Assembly: GCA_013400115.1 (NCBI GenBank)
Contig: VXBP01002315.1
Span: 125,678 to 189,677, forward strand
From: Rhinopomastus cyanomelas
Lineage: Eukaryota; Chordata; Aves; Bucerotiformes; Rhinopomastidae
Reading direction: 5' to 3'
DNA: 64,000 nucleotides
The translations under genes and the position numbers were made by a program. The notes beneath the pieces were generated by a model, which worked only from the letters and a program-made list of their open reading frames with translations, ran no database searches and had not been told where the DNA came from. This document shows, one piece after another, positions 9,485 through 43,120 of the stretch (the stretch's first letter is position 1; the number at the start of each line of letters is the position of its first letter).

Positions 9485-12400
9485 CCCAATTGCAGCAGTT
9501 TTAACATCCTTTTTAAAGACCTGTATGAAATATTTTAAACCTGACCAAATAACACACATATCAGAAGGATCGAGATAATTAAAATGAAAAAATGGATTTT
9601 TCATCCTTTGCTAGGAGTAGAATTATACCCCTAGGAAGGGGTCTGTGGTCCCCCTTGCTAGCTTATAACTGGATGTCTGAAATCCTCAGTGTCTGCCCTG
9701 TAAGTCAAAAAGTAATTGCTATTGGGTTGCATGTTTAATAGCTGCATTTCTTACAGGCTGCTCGCTTCCATACATAGAGGTATAATAAGAACCTGATTTG
9801 ATTTTGAATTTTGAATAATTTCTCCAGTAAAAGTTGCACCCTGACGCTAAATTAATTTCTGCCAACCACAAGCAATTCAATAAGGCACCTAGATGAGTAA
9901 AACAGGTGTCCTGGACTCCAGTTGCAGGTAAGAATGAGGTGGAGAGAGTGATCTGTAGCAGGAAATTTAGCATGCCTAAGGTATCACTATGTCTCTGAAG
10001 AAGCCTATTTGTCTCCATTGCTCAGAGAAATAATACAACTATATTGCTAAGGCTAGAAGTTAGAGGGAATGAACCCAAGACTTACAGTTAGCTCCTGAAA
10101 GGAGCTCAGAGATTAAAAATGACAGCCAGCATTAACAGTTTTCAGTTCCTAGAGTAGCTCCAGCAAGTCTTAAAATTACTTGCAGCTATTGCAGGCATCT
10201 TGTTTTTCTCTCAGTTCATCTGAGTCATTTAATGAATCCAGAGTTAGTTGCTATATGTCAGGAACTTACTTCAGACACACAATGAGCCTATAAAAGCACT
10301 ATATTTTCCTCTTCTGTTATCCATATGACTATTTAGATCCAAAGGCATATACTGAACATAAACAGCATCCTAAAGAAACAGTTACTTTGTTGGGTATGCT
10401 CTTCTGGGTTTTGGTTGATGTTGGTAGAAGCACCAACAGCTTAAAGCATGACTACTGCAGATGTTCTGTTTTCAGAAAAATGAAGACTTGCACTTTAAAT
10501 ATAAAATCACACGTGGTCTGGGCTGTAGATAGCAAAGATCAAAGACTCTTACAATACATTATTTTCTTTTCTCCAGGACATTCCTCTTAAAAATGGCTGC
10601 TAGTCAAGATTTTTGATTCAGCTTTGTTGAATATGACTGTGTTAGCCTTCACCTCTCCAAAGTTCTCTCAGGTATTTAATTATGATGATTTCTAGACAAA
10701 TGTAAGGATTAATACAGATATATTTATTAATAGACATTCACAATAAAAATTTTTTTAAAAGTTCAGGTCTCTTTCTTCATTTGTTTTGCAGACAACAATA
10801 TAAAAAGCAGCAGGAGTGTGCAACGATTCAACAATAATTCTGGACTGGTGATAGCTGAACTATCACCTACATTTATGTCTCTAGTAGGCTTCTTCTCTAC
10901 GTGTATTTATTGACACCGTAACTAACCTGTCATTTGACTGCTCAGCCACAAAGTATGAATACTTCACAGTCTGCTTTAATTTTGCATGCCTTTACTTATT
11001 TTATATGATGAGCAAACTCTATCCTCTCACCCTGTTTTGCAGATAACTTGTTTATACTGAACAGGACAAGTTCTAGCCCAAATCAACATGTTACCTTTTG
11101 CCTATTATAAAAATCAATGATTTATACCTATCTTTTATCTCCTCTTTGTCATTATTCCATTAATCTTTCCTGTTACATTAGATAAGCTCAAAAGGCATCT
11201 ACTTTCTTTGGTACATGAGATACAAGCTGGAAATGGCACTTGAGAAGTTGTGTCATACAAGTGTCACTGCTGTAAACTAGAAACGATGCTGCAGGTGAAG
11301 GAAAGATGATTCACACAGCTAAGGTAGCTTGAAGATAATTTCACAGTTGGCTTAAAATTTCCTTGCAGACACCCTATAAACAAACTGTATGCCTCTAAAC
11401 ATCACCCCCCTCAAAGTATCTGCTACTCTTCAGTGACTACAGAAGGAAGCCTGTGTGAATATTTCAAACTGCTTATACAAGTCAATAATGTATTAGTGAA
11501 GTGGGATCAATTCTACCTGGTGTAGGAAACTCCATAACATTTTCTTCATTAGCTGCAAAAGCTATTTCAGGCAGCAGGTAAAATAGAGTAAGCCCAAAAT
11601 GATCAAGGTAAAAGTGATTGTCTCTGCACAGAATAAGGCCAAGAGAACCCTAACAGTTTACACAATTGTGGTAGGTAGGAAACAGGAAAATATACAAAGA
11701 AGGCCATGTTCAGGAGGGGGCAAAAAGTAGACAAGAACAACACATAAACAGGGTTTTACACTAATAATAGAGCCCTACAAAATAGCAACTGAACTACAAA
11801 TGATGTTATTAGAACACCCACAGTGTTGATACAAAAGTCATCTCAGAAACCTGGTGGAAGCAACAAGCAGCAGAATCCTACAGAACCAGAATATGCAACA
11901 TCAGACAAAACACCACCCATGCTATAATGCACAAATCACACAGGGAAAGGCTGATGTTCATTGTTACAGAAAACCTCCAGTCAACAGAGTGAGGTACATG
12001 CACACACAAACAGCTGAGGATCCCCCGTATTGAAATGCCATGCCCAACTGGAACAGATATCCTGCACACACCTAAATGGGAATTAGAAAGTAAGTTTGAC
12101 ACGCAAAGTAGTCTTAGAGGCTTCAAGACCTGCAGTAACATTAGAGGGAAGCATTTGTTTACCTTCATGAAGAGTCCAGAAAGAGTAGAAGAAGGAAATT
12201 AAGGTTTTACCCATAAGTGACCTCTTGCTGGATTATACAGTTTGAGAACATCTAGCAACAGAACCACAAATAAGGCTTTTAAAATTAAATGGAAAAGTTT
12301 CAGCAAGGGAAGCCATGTGCTGAGCAAAGAATTGAATAAAAGCATACATTCTGTGGTAATTTTTATTTGAAAAATATACAATGAAAGAAATACAGTTCAA

Positions 12401-14603
12401 TAAGGAAGCTTTTAAGAATGTAGAGCAAGCAGCAAGATCTGAAGAGAGTTTAACAGAGCAACCTACTGTTAACTGAATGTCCAGGAAAAAGAAAACCAAG
12501 GAATGAAAGCAAAATGAATTGTGTGGTCTACAGGGGAGGTCAAAGAAGACCCTAAACCTTGCTGAAGACTTATCTCCAACTAAAATATCAAGAGAAAAGC
12601 TTCTGGAAGATAGCTGAAACAAGGTCAATTTGTTACCCCCAAAGACCCCGAGTCACTAAGGATCTCAGCTGTAACAACGCTGACATTCCAGCAGTGAAGA
12701 ATAACTTGTCACCTAAATTAACTCAGCTCAAGAAAGGAAAGTATTAAAAGTGACTAACTACAAAAAAAAGTTTCAGCATGAGCATAGGAAATTAGAAACT
12801 AATCAGTCTGACTTCATATCAGGCAAATTTCTACAAAGGTAGTAGCAGCAGAATTCTTTGAAAATACTAAGTGAAAAGTGAACACAACTACTGCAAGGGA
12901 AAGCCATGCTTCACAAGCTGCTGAGAGTGCTGCATTTCTGGAAGAAAAATCCAAGTCTTACCACAAAAGATAGAAGATATTAAGGAAATCATTTAAGTTT
13001 CTCTTCAAATTTGGAGCTACAGTTTATGGGAGAGTACGAAAGACTGGAATAATAAGAGAAGATAGATTTCTTGTGCCCAAAATTGTTACCAGCCAAGGGC
13101 CTCAAGGGAAGATGAGCACCACAGACCTTATACCTGGAGATCAAGTAGTGTGCTAGGGTCAGTCCGGATTGCTGCAGGGGATAAACTTTATGACACAGAT
13201 AGATGGTGATTATGAGCTCTAGTCCAACCCCTTTTCACCTGACTTGAGCTATCACGACAGACACAGATGAGAGGGTGAGACTTGTGGCAGAGGACAGGAG
13301 ACATTCGGAGTGAATGGAGCTATAAGAATATAAAGAAGTCCTTTGTATTCTGTTCTTAAACCAGTGGAATGGTGTGCTTCTATTCCTGTGTGTGCCTGTG
13401 GCACTAAGTAAATCACTTGAATTAATCTACAAATTTTATGGTTGTTCTAGACACTTATGAGGCATACCATAAAAAAGTCAGGAAGGAGATGAATAGTTTT
13501 GCCTTCGTAGCAAAGCCTGAACACTACACACTAAATAATGCACAGGGATCATACACTGTATAATAAAGACAAAAATGTCGACTACGGGCTTATTAAAGTG
13601 AGCTCTAGCCACTCTGCACTAAATGAGGCCAGACTGTTGGAAAAAGCACCATGTAATGATGCAATTAAAAACTGAATCATGATGTATATGCCTAAATAAA
13701 TTTGCACTGGTAAATTTAATTCTAAATGTTTACTAGCTTTTAAATGCATTATTTTACAATCTAGTAGTCTGCTAGTAATTTAATATATTTTTGCTTTGAT
13801 TTATTAATATTTAAACACATCTACTGAGCCAACATGAGCAGCAAATATTTACATATGATTTTACATTTTGCAGTAGACTGCAAATATTAATTAGTCCTTT
13901 CCCAATAATCTGAAAGATAATACTATTTTTCTTATCAAGTAAAGGAATTAAGTCATAATTAAGAAGGACCAGTCCCAAAAGGGATTATTAGCTAGGTGTG
14001 ATTTCTGGCCTAAATAAATTCCCCTTCACCACTTGAAAACCATTCAATATTTTTATCATTTGAAAAAGCCCTGGGCCTCAAGCTTTACAGCCAGTAAAGG
14101 CAGAGAAAACAGCAAACTGGAGGATAGAAATACTTTTTACAACACTACAGTTTCACCTCTTTCAATTAATCAATACAGATCTATTAATTTATAGAAAAGA
14201 TATTGGTTAAAACATAACAATTACTTCACAATCCTCCTTCTTCTTACAGTATTCTTTTTTTTTTTTTCAGTGAAGAATTCAAAATATCATTGGATTAAAA
14301 ACTTTCTGTTTTATCCTCTAAGATAAGACAACAAGTATTTCAGTACAGCAGCATGATCACTATCAGTACTGAGCACACATTTACCTCACAGGAAATCTTC
14401 TCTGTTCTAAACCCCTCATCAGTTGTACAGCCATCCCAGTAATTCCAGATGATGCAGCCCTAAGAGCCAACCTCTCACCTCCTTTTACCTCAGGCACATT
14501 TAAAACATTCAACACTTTGTGCAACACTGATTTGTTTGGATGAAATACCACAAGAGAATCCATTCAATGGCAGTGAGTACCAGTTCCTTGAGGAGAGACT
14601 ACT
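9485..14603. other. Long intronic stretch without recognised features
   Basis: Over 5 kb of AT-rich intronic DNA without a recognisable exon, repeat family or RNA gene. Short open frames (for example 12233-12628 on the minus strand) show no domain. The run 13690-13960 is particularly AT-rich and free of repeats, and could be tested for conservation. A T-run of about 13 lies near 14260. Confidence 0.55.
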
Positions 14604-14855
14604 GTTTAAAGCAGGGGTCCTCAAACCCTGGCCCATGGGCTGAATACAGCCCCCCAGGGTGTCCAATGTGCCCCCCTGCCCCGAGCAGCCGCAGTTGACT
14701 TCTTTCTGGTGGGGCTGGGTGGCTCCTCCGTCTCTCCCTCCTGCTCCCAGGCAGGACAAGCCAGGCAGCACAAACTATAGCCCGGCCCCCGACACTGTCT
14801 GAGGGACGGTGAACTGGCCCCCTGTTTAAAAAGTTTGAGGACCCCAGGTTTAAAG
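14604..14855. mobile_element. hAT-type non-autonomous DNA transposon with 8-bp target duplication
   Basis: The element proper is 14612-14847 (236 bp). Its ends are near-perfect terminal inverted repeats: 'caggggtcctcaaac' on the left and 'gtttgaggaccccag' on the right, 14 of 15 positions complementary. It is flanked by identical 8-bp copies of 'gtttaaag' (14604-14611 and 14848-14855), the target duplication size of the hAT superfamily. The interior is GC-rich against an AT-rich intron and codes for no transposase. The terminal sequence resembles Charlie-like hAT ends. The overlapping open frames here are chance readings of the element. Confidence 0.93.
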
Positions 14856-16180
14856 CAACAGTGTCAGCCACCTAGGACATCTTTATGTGTCATAATGGTG
14901 TATAATACATATACTACCCAACGAAGCTGCCATGTCTAGTGGCAAAGTGCTGTTCTCTGGATGATAACTGCTTGGGTATGGCAGCTCTAAGGTCTGATGA
15001 CCTAAGCAGCTGTTTTCCTCTGACCCAGCACCACAGTCTCATCATTAATGCTGTTGCCAGTCTCAAAGATATAAAGTTGAGGGACTTTTAAAAGAAATTC
15101 TATTTTTGTCTTTTACTTGAGTCTGTTCTACTTTTATTACAGAGACAGAATTCCTACCAGGCCAACAGATTTCAGGCTGAAACAGTGGCAAGCACTGCAA
15201 GCAGTTTTTGTCCACCTGTTCGAGTGAACCACTAAACACAAAGCCATGGTGCTGCCATTTCATAACCAAAAATGTAGACTTTTAAAGCATTTTGTGACTC
15301 AGACACCAAGTTTCAAGAAAAGCCATGGGATTTCATCTCTTAGGCTGTTCACTTCCAAAAGATCATTTGTGCTCACAACATATGCAGACATTAAGAACAT
15401 TTTCCTGTAAAATTATCAGTATGCTATGACATTTCATACATCTGAGCCATTTGCATTGCAGATCATTTTATCTCTTGAGACTGGTAAGGACAAAAATTAA
15501 TAAACTTGACTTGGTCCACTTAGTTTGCATACTCAAGGTTGTCTGGCCACCCTGAAATCATCTATAAGAACTCTCATTCCACTTATCTGAGCTCATGAAC
15601 TGAAATCCAGTGTTTATATTTCCTTGTGGCAGAAAGCATTTGTCCTTCTATCTTATTTGCATTTGTCCTCTCAACATGAGAAAAAATTGAGATGCATACT
15701 GCAACAGCAAAAGCAGCACTGATTAAGCAACTGTATAACACCTTGATTTTTCAGTTACAAAAGATTAGGAAGCACTATTAGCCTGGCACATTCAACATAT
15801 TTAGTGAACACACATGAAATATACGGTCTCTAAAACTGCAAATGACAAGTGTGTAGAAAACAAACTCATAAACACATCACTGTAATTTAAAAGAAAATTA
15901 ATATACAAGGAAAAGTAGAGGAACAGGCATTTGGCAGACTAGTAACATGTAATGGTTCAACCTACAGTAACTAGTGTCTGGCTGATTAACTTTCAAGAAT
16001 TGAAAGGACATCATTTTACAACAATTGCTGATGCATCTGAAAGATGCTATTCTCTCCTACATCTGCTGGTCGCTTCAACATTTACTTTATCGTTATTTTG
16101 ATGAAGATGTTTCTCATCTTTGACCATAAAGTAATGCTTTACTGAAACTACTTCTGAGCACAACACAAACATGTTCTTAC
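14856..16180. other. Intronic stretch next to the S6 exon, no other features
   Basis: Ordinary intronic DNA from the hAT element to the NALCN S6 exon. Nothing recognisable was found apart from the donor site at its right edge (16175-16180 on the minus strand). Confidence 0.6.
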
Positions 16181-36582
<20,402 letters not shown>

Positions 36583-37419
36583 CTGCAAGAGAAAAATGTG
36601 ATCATCAAAATGAGACAAACCACACGCATTACGAAGTCTTATTACACCAACTAAATGTCACCAGCTATAATAATACACTTTTGCAAAGGTTCTCTATTAT
36701 TCTAATTTATTACTATTTAAAATATATTTTAATATATTGCCTCAAATGTTTTCAATGTGCAAAGCAGTGCTTTTTTACTTTTCAGATCTTTATTTGCTAA
36801 TTGAATTCCTACTGAATGTTTAGCACTTCATATGATATCCACTGCTTTAGTACAATTTTAAAACATAACCTATACTTCTACCTACTCAGTTGCCCTTGGT
36901 TAATACTCTGTTATTATGATTTATTGATGTAGCTCTTAATTATTTTATTGTTTAGGACCAAGTAGCATCAATTGTATCCCGTGCTTTGCTTTTGCTCAAG
37001 AGAGACAATGAAGATCAGATATCTACTGCCTAAAAGTGTAAAACGTATCTGCAAATAGCAGACATGCAGTTATCTTCACAGATAATCCATGTGTCTGTGC
37101 ACTTACTGCTTTGTGATACTGCTGCTGCAGTTCTGCAGGAGAAAGCATAAATGAAGGTATGCAGCACTGGCCACGAGTTGACATCTATGAGTCGCCAAAA
37201 CAGCGGTGATGAGAGATGGTCCTGATGAGTTAGAACAGAACTAATTCTGTTCAGTGATTTTACCTCTCAGCTCAGTCTCTTCTAAGCAACTGCCCTTTCT
37301 GCAGTTAACAGCACATCTGTGCAGACAGTGTCTGCTTCTGCAGGTGATAATGCTTCATTTTTACAGTTACTACTAGGTGTTGGTCTGCAGAAAGACACTT
37401 GCTTCTGTGAGAACCAAGC

Positions 37420-37640
37420 TCACTGCTAAATCTTACGTAGCACACTGGGTTGCAGAAGAGGCTGCACCAGTGGGGAGGAATGAGCAGGACAGAACTGATC
37501 AACAGAGTATTCCATCCCTTATTTTGGGATGTCACATTGGATATAAAAGCTGAGGGACCACAAATGTCAGCTGTTTTCTCTTGGCTATTCCACTTCTGTG
37601 TCCCTCTTCCTTCTTGGCTAGCATCTTAGGAGGACTATGT
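37420..37640 (+). repeat. Probable old ERVL-type LTR fragment (U3/R)
   Basis: The order 'gaactgatcaacagagtatt', 'ccatccctt', a 'gatgtcacattgg' stretch and a TATA box in 'ggatataaaagctgagggac' follows the promoter region of common avian ERVL LTRs ('tattccat' then 'atgacgtcat' then TATA). LTR ends are not recognisable. It may belong with the fragment at 35726. Confidence 0.45.
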
Positions 37641-38336
37641 TCATCCTGCCTTTGATCCTAATCTGTGCATTCCTGAATTCAGCTCCTGGTTCCTTTCTGC
37701 TTCAGAGTCCAGTCTAGGACTTTCCCAGCACCTGCATCAGTGGTGACAGTGATGTAAGTGCTATCAAGGAGGATGGGTTCAGTATTGGTTTCAAATGCAG
37801 TTAATTCTATCATTGTTTTCATTACATCTGTTACAGTTTTCTTTTCCAACACATGTCTGTCTCCCATCCTTCTCTTTCCCCCTTTTGGAGACGGGAAGCT
37901 AACAGAAAGCACTGTCTTGTGGCCAGCCCAGCTGCAATCCATGACAGTGGTGTGCCCACACTTCAAAGAACCACTTTTAGGCCATTATAAAAAAAACAAA
38001 ATTGAACCACTACTCTCACTGGGCCAGCCACAGCTTTTTCCAGTAGAAGCTAAAACCAAACAAGGCAGAATCTAGTAATATTTTACATTGAACCATCTTT
38101 GTATGAGTGGTCACTAATATTGTTATTTTTTCAATCCAAACCAAGTTTATGTCTTTAATGCTTATTTGCCAACACAACACAGGTTAAGTTACGCACCTCT
38201 GTGGTCCCCTGCGGATGTGTGCCAATTTGATTTGTGTTCACACTGGCAAAGACCATTCTTACTGAGTTTATATGTGCCTTACAAAATTGGAGGCTTGGGC
38301 TAGCTGGGGGGGCAGACAACTTATGATGGTTACAGA

Positions 38337-39880
38337 CACACAGTGAAGCTATGTAGGGAGAAAATTAGAAAGGCCAAAGGTCACTTAGAACTAAAATTGG
38401 CCACGGTGGTGAAGGATAACAAAAAGAGTTTTTATAACTACTTTAACAGTAGGAGGAGGGGTAAGGATTATCTCAACATGTTGTTAGATGTAGAGGGGAA
38501 CACAGTGACCAAGGATCATGATAAGGCTGAGGTGCTTAATGCCTTCTTTGCCTCAGCCTCTAATAGTAAGACTACTAGTTCCCTGGGTGCATAGACCCCT
38601 GAGATGGAAGATAGGGATGGGAAACAGAATAGGCCCTTCATAATCCAGGAGGAAATGGTTATGAATCTACTTCATGAGCTGGACACTCACAAATCTATGG
38701 GGCCAGAAGGATAATGTTCTGTGATTACACCCTCGAGTACTGAGGGAGCTGGCAGATGTGGTTGCCAAGCCACTCTCCATAATCTTTCAACAGTCTTGGT
38801 TAAGCGAGGTTGTCCCAATGGACTGGAGGTTGGCAGATGTGACACCCATCTTCAAGAAGGGCCAGAAAGAGGGTCCTAGCAACTACAGGCCTGTCAGTCT
38901 CACCTCGGTGGCAGAGAAGGTTATGGAACAGATCATCTCGAGAGCCATCATGGAGCAATTAAAGGTCAACCAGATGATCAGGCCCAGTCAGCATGGGTTC
39001 ATGAGAGACAGATCCTGCTTGACAGACATGATCTTGTTCTATGATAAGGTGACCTGCTTAGTGGATGAGGGAAAGCCTGTTGATGTAGTCTATCTGGACT
39101 TGAGTAGGGCCTGTGACACTGTCCCCCACAACATCCTCATGAATAAGCTGCCTGCCCATAGCTTGGACGGGCACATATTCTACTGGGTGGAACACTGGCT
39201 GCATGGCTGGGCCCAGAGAGTTGTGGTCAATGGAGCTAAATCCTCTTGGAGGCCAGTCACAAGTGGTGTCCCTCAGGGGTCAGTGCTGGGGCCTCTTCTC
39301 TTCAACATCTTTAACAATGACCTTGATGAGGGGATGGAGTGCACCCTCAGTAAGTTTGCAGATGACACCAAGTTGGGAGGGAGTGTTGATCTGCTGGAGG
39401 GTAGTACGGCTCTACAGAGGGACCTTGACAGACTGTATTGGTGGGCTGAGGATAATTGTTTGGGTTTCAATAGACCCAAGTGTTGAGTGCTGCACTTTGG
39501 TCACAACAGTCCCCTGAGTGCTACAGGCTTGGGCCAGTGTGGCTGGAAAGCAGTCTGACAGAAAAAGATCTAGGGGTTCTAATCAGCAGGCAGATGAATA
39601 CATGCCAGCAGTGTGCCCAAGTAACCAAGAAGGCCAGTGGCATCCTGGCCTGTGTTAGAAACTGTGTGTCCAGCAAGAGTAAGGAGGTGGTTGTTCCCTG
39701 CACTCAGCACTGGTGAGGCCGCACCCTCAGTACTGGGTCCAGTTTGGGCACCCCAGTACAAGGCAGACATTGAGGTGCTGAAGCAGGTGCAGAGGAGGGC
39801 AACGATGCTGGTGAAGGGCCTGGAAAATAAATCTTATGAGGAGAGACTGAGGACAGCTCAGCTGTCCTAATGAAAGCTGA
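38337..39880 (+). mobile_element. CR1 LINE with partial ORF2 (reverse transcriptase), broken
   Basis: The frame 38343-38594 covers the region between endonuclease and RT ('NKKSFYNYFNSRRRGKDYL', 'EVLNAFFASASNS'). The frame 38758-39486 covers most of the RT palm and fingers: 'NYRPVSLTSVAEKVMEQII', 'QHGFMRDRSCLTD', motif A 'VVYLDLSRACDTV' (the usual KAFD changed to RACD), motif B 'GVPQGSVLGPLLFNIF' and the catalytic 'FADD' at 39355-39366. A stop after 'NRPKC' and frameshifts near 38600, 39485 and 39710 disable it. The thumb and C-terminal parts run on in other frames to about 39880. There is no endonuclease and no 3' tail, so it is truncated at both ends. An older subfamily than the copy at 3973. 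Confidence 0.93.
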
Positions 39881-39940
39881 TTTCCTTTTGGCCCTAGTGG
39901 CATAAAATGATGGTCTAGTCTAATCTAGAAAGGTCCTTAT

Positions 39941-40277
39941 TGAACTGGTGAGCCCAGAAGTGGAGAGTGTTCCGCAAGCAGCCTAACCAGGGCAGTGTGG
40001 AGGGGGAGGATAACCTTCTTCAACCAACTGGCCACACTCTTCTTAATGTACCCCAAGAAACCATTTGCCTTGGCCACAAGGGCACATTGCTGGCTTGTGG
40101 TCAGCCTGTGGTCCACCGGCACCCCCATGTCCCGTTCCCCAGGACTACTCTCCAGCAGGTCAGTCCCCAGCCTGTACTCAGAGCCGGGGCTGTTCTTCCC
40201 CAGGCACAGCACTCTCCACTTGCCCTTGTTGAACCTCATCAAGTTTCTCCCTGCCCAGCTCTCCAGCACATGATGCA
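39941..40277 (-). mobile_element. CR1 LINE internal fragment, opposite orientation
   Basis: Read on the minus strand (frame 40278-39937) it encodes the post-RT part of CR1 ORF2: 'NLMRFNKGKWRVLCLGKN', 'LLESSPGERDMGVPVDHRL', 'TTSQQCALVAKANGF'. It stops before the C-terminus and carries no tail. It faces the plus-strand CR1 that ends 60 bases to its left, and the two belong to different subfamilies. Confidence 0.9.
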
Positions 40278-42491
40278 TGTTTCTTCATACAGTCTGTGCC
40301 TTTGGACACTCATAAAAACATTTTCCAGTGGTGTACTCATTACTCAAAAATAAATTCAGTAACAGAAATAATATCCTAATCATAATATGATCCAGTAAAA
40401 TCCAATAAAGCTTGTCAACTACTAAAGGTCACCTTCCCAACCAAACTGAAAGGAGAAGATTTCGCTAACACAGAGTATGATGTTGGCATAACACAATCCA
40501 ACACCAAGATAAAAAGGAGATTCAGGCACGATACAAGCTGGGCACACGCTATGTAAAGGCAGGAACAGCTGGCTGAGGCAGCGGACTAGGAGATGTCTGA
40601 GGCAAGCAGTGTGCAAAGTGCCTGCTTCTGGGCAGAAAGACAGAAGACCCATGGGGTCAGCGAGGTGGAGGTATCTGAGCAAACACACATGCACAGCAAA
40701 AACACTCTGCTGAGGAGACCCAAAAGCAGAAATTCATTACTTTTAAATCCCAGCCTGCCCATGGGGGCTAGGCTGGCACCTGTGTTTCTTAATTTTCCCT
40801 ACAGCTTGCCAGAATGTAGCTGCTCACTTGTCATGGATGCTACGTATGAGAAGCAGCTTTCCTGTTGGCCTCTCAGACAGCCTGCAATATCCTCAGGAGA
40901 TCAGTCACAGCCCACACACATACTGCACCCAACTTTCTCCCTGCTTTAGTCTGTCTTAGTTTCCTCTTTACACCTCACAGGAATTTAATTTGGATCTGTA
41001 CTCCTGAAAGGGTACCACGTGTTTGACCACGAGAGTTCACCGTCTCTTTACAGGTTCCTGCATTTGGAATGAGGTCTAAGCGAAAGCTGAGTTTCGCCCA
41101 CAGCACTTGGCCAAGCCTCAAATATCAGTCTGGACCACCAGATCAGCACTGTGTCGTGTGGGTTACAGCCTTTTTCAGAGCACGTAGCCATGGCAAATCT
41201 CCACTCAAACTTGAAAGAGCAGACATAATGCCAGTTTTTGTTCTTCTTTCATTTACTGGGGTCATCTGGCCCTTGGATGTGGGTTTCTTAAACTGTGTAG
41301 GAATAAGATGAAAGAAATGTTCTGAGGTTGCTGTCAGTCAGTTGCATGACAGTGAAATTGTGTCTAATATTATATTGGACTTGAAATTAGCTGTGTTGAA
41401 GCAACCTAAAGTGCCCCGTTGCTGCCATCAATCAGTGCCAACAGTGAAGTTTCTTACATTTACTAAGATCACTTCTAATGCTGGCACCTGGCTTCATGAT
41501 GGAAAATGATTCTCAGTGTCCAGGATGCTGTGAAGAATGTGCATGGCACGCTGCGTTAAAGATGCGGTAGCCATAAAAGCCAAGACGTGAGAAACCATTA
41601 ATGATCCAAATTGTTTCAGCTGGGAAACACACAAAGGAATTGAGGTTTTAATGTGTGCCCAAGAATTTTGTCAAAGCGGAAAATACTTCTAAAACATTAC
41701 TGATTTATTTAACATGAAGGATGTGCTTGATACAGCTGAGGAACTGTAAATTAAACTTCATATGTAATATCCTGGATTAATCCAAAAGCTCAAGAAAGCA
41801 ATGACACTGCAATTGTGGGTGACTACCTGAGTCACTCAGTCTTACCGACCATTACCATGCCTGGCCTAAAGCAGCCTTTTGTCATTCCAGGAGTATCACA
41901 ATGGGGTTTACTGCTGCAGTACTCCTTGCACCTTCCTGCATTGCAAAGGGAGGATGAGTGACATAATCTGGCTTTTACCAGCCCACTGCCCTGGAGAAAA
42001 TCACCAGCAGATGCCACCTCACGCAGCCAGAGCCACAAAGACCCTGGCTCAGGAAAGCAGTGGTCAGGAAAGCTCAGTTGTTACACAAGCAAGAATAACT
42101 GAAGATGAAGCCATACATTCTTAATACCAAATCCTCTTTGGAGGCTTGATATGTGCATCAGATACCACTCTACTTTATAGAGGAATTTTGTTTCACGTTC
42201 ATGATGAAGTTTAGATGGTAGAAATGTTGCAAGCTTTGATGGGCTGACAGCCTTAACAGAAGAACACATGGGCCACGTTATCTGACATTACTAGCTCAAA
42301 ACTGACTAGGTTGGTGAGGCTTAACAGTCCTGGTGATGCTCTAAAAAAAATAATTCAAAAAGAGGACAAACTGGCTTGAAGAATAAAACTGGGTGATAGT
42401 TTAAAACAGTTATCACAACTGAAATGATTACACCCATCTTTTTACTTCTGGGGCTGTTGCACACAGATCACACCACTGCAGTGGCATAAAT

Positions 42492-42617
42492 CACAGAATC
42501 ATGGCATGGTTTAGGTTGTAAGGTACCTTAAGGATCATCTAGTTCCAAATCCTCTGCCATGTGCAGGGACACTGACCACTAGACCAGTTTGCTCAAAGCC
42601 CCATCCAACCTGGCCTG
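42492..42617 (-). repeat. Old CR1 LINE 3' tail
   Basis: 'cacagaatcatggcatggtt' then 'aaggatcatctagttccaa' then 'ccccatccaacctggcc' is the classical CR1 3' UTR in reverse orientation. No coding part remains. Confidence 0.85.
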
Positions 42618-42800
42618 CAAGGTAAAGACAGTGATTTTCGTGCACAGCACTGCCTGATGTGTGGTGGGGGTACGATCTGTAGCTGTGCTGTGACTCTTCA
42701 GGTACCTCATCACTGCTTAAAGATCTGTTTTCTAGGGTCACACAAGTATCACAAGATACAGAATGCTTGTTCAGAAGAGCTAACAAAGCAGAACTTTTGT

Positions 42801-42880
42801 CCTGCTGCAGCAGGGGGGTTGGACTCGATGATCTCTTGGGTCCCTTCCAACCCCTAACATCCTATGATCCTATGATCCTC
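42801..42880 (+). repeat. CR1 LINE 3' tail with 8-bp terminal repeats
   Basis: 'gggggttggactcgatgatc' followed by 'tcccttccaacccctaacat' and the terminal 'cctatgatcctatgatcct' is a CR1 3' end in forward orientation. The terminal 8-bp unit is 'atcctatg', a variant of the 'attctatg' unit seen at 5540. Confidence 0.9.
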
Positions 42881-43093
42881 ACAGCTATACAGAAAGCAGT
42901 AAGTCAAATAAAAAAATGAAATTATGAAAATATATTGTGAATACATTATCGTTTTTGTTTTTCTTCAGAACTGGGACCACGTCTTCTAAATACAAACAGA
43001 TGGATTTTATATAATCTATCTATGTTTTATACAGCCGGGTCAGTTTAGGCGCTGTGTGCAGTGAATTCATACCACTGAGAAAGTAACAAGAAG

Positions 43094-43120
43094 CAGTATC
43101 ACGGTATCACAGTATCNCAG
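43094..43120 (-). repeat. Tail-type microsatellite with single-N assembly join
   Basis: 'cagtatcacggtatcacagt' then 'atcncag' is a run of a 'atcacagt'-type 8-bp unit, the form taken by the terminal repeats of a CR1 subfamily. It is interrupted by one N at 43117. No CR1 UTR follows, so the body was probably lost in assembly. Confidence 0.6.

Noticed and set aside
14490..14871. Overlapping GC-rich frames that look protein-like
   Set aside because: They are readings of the hAT element and its flanks; there is no transposase similarity.
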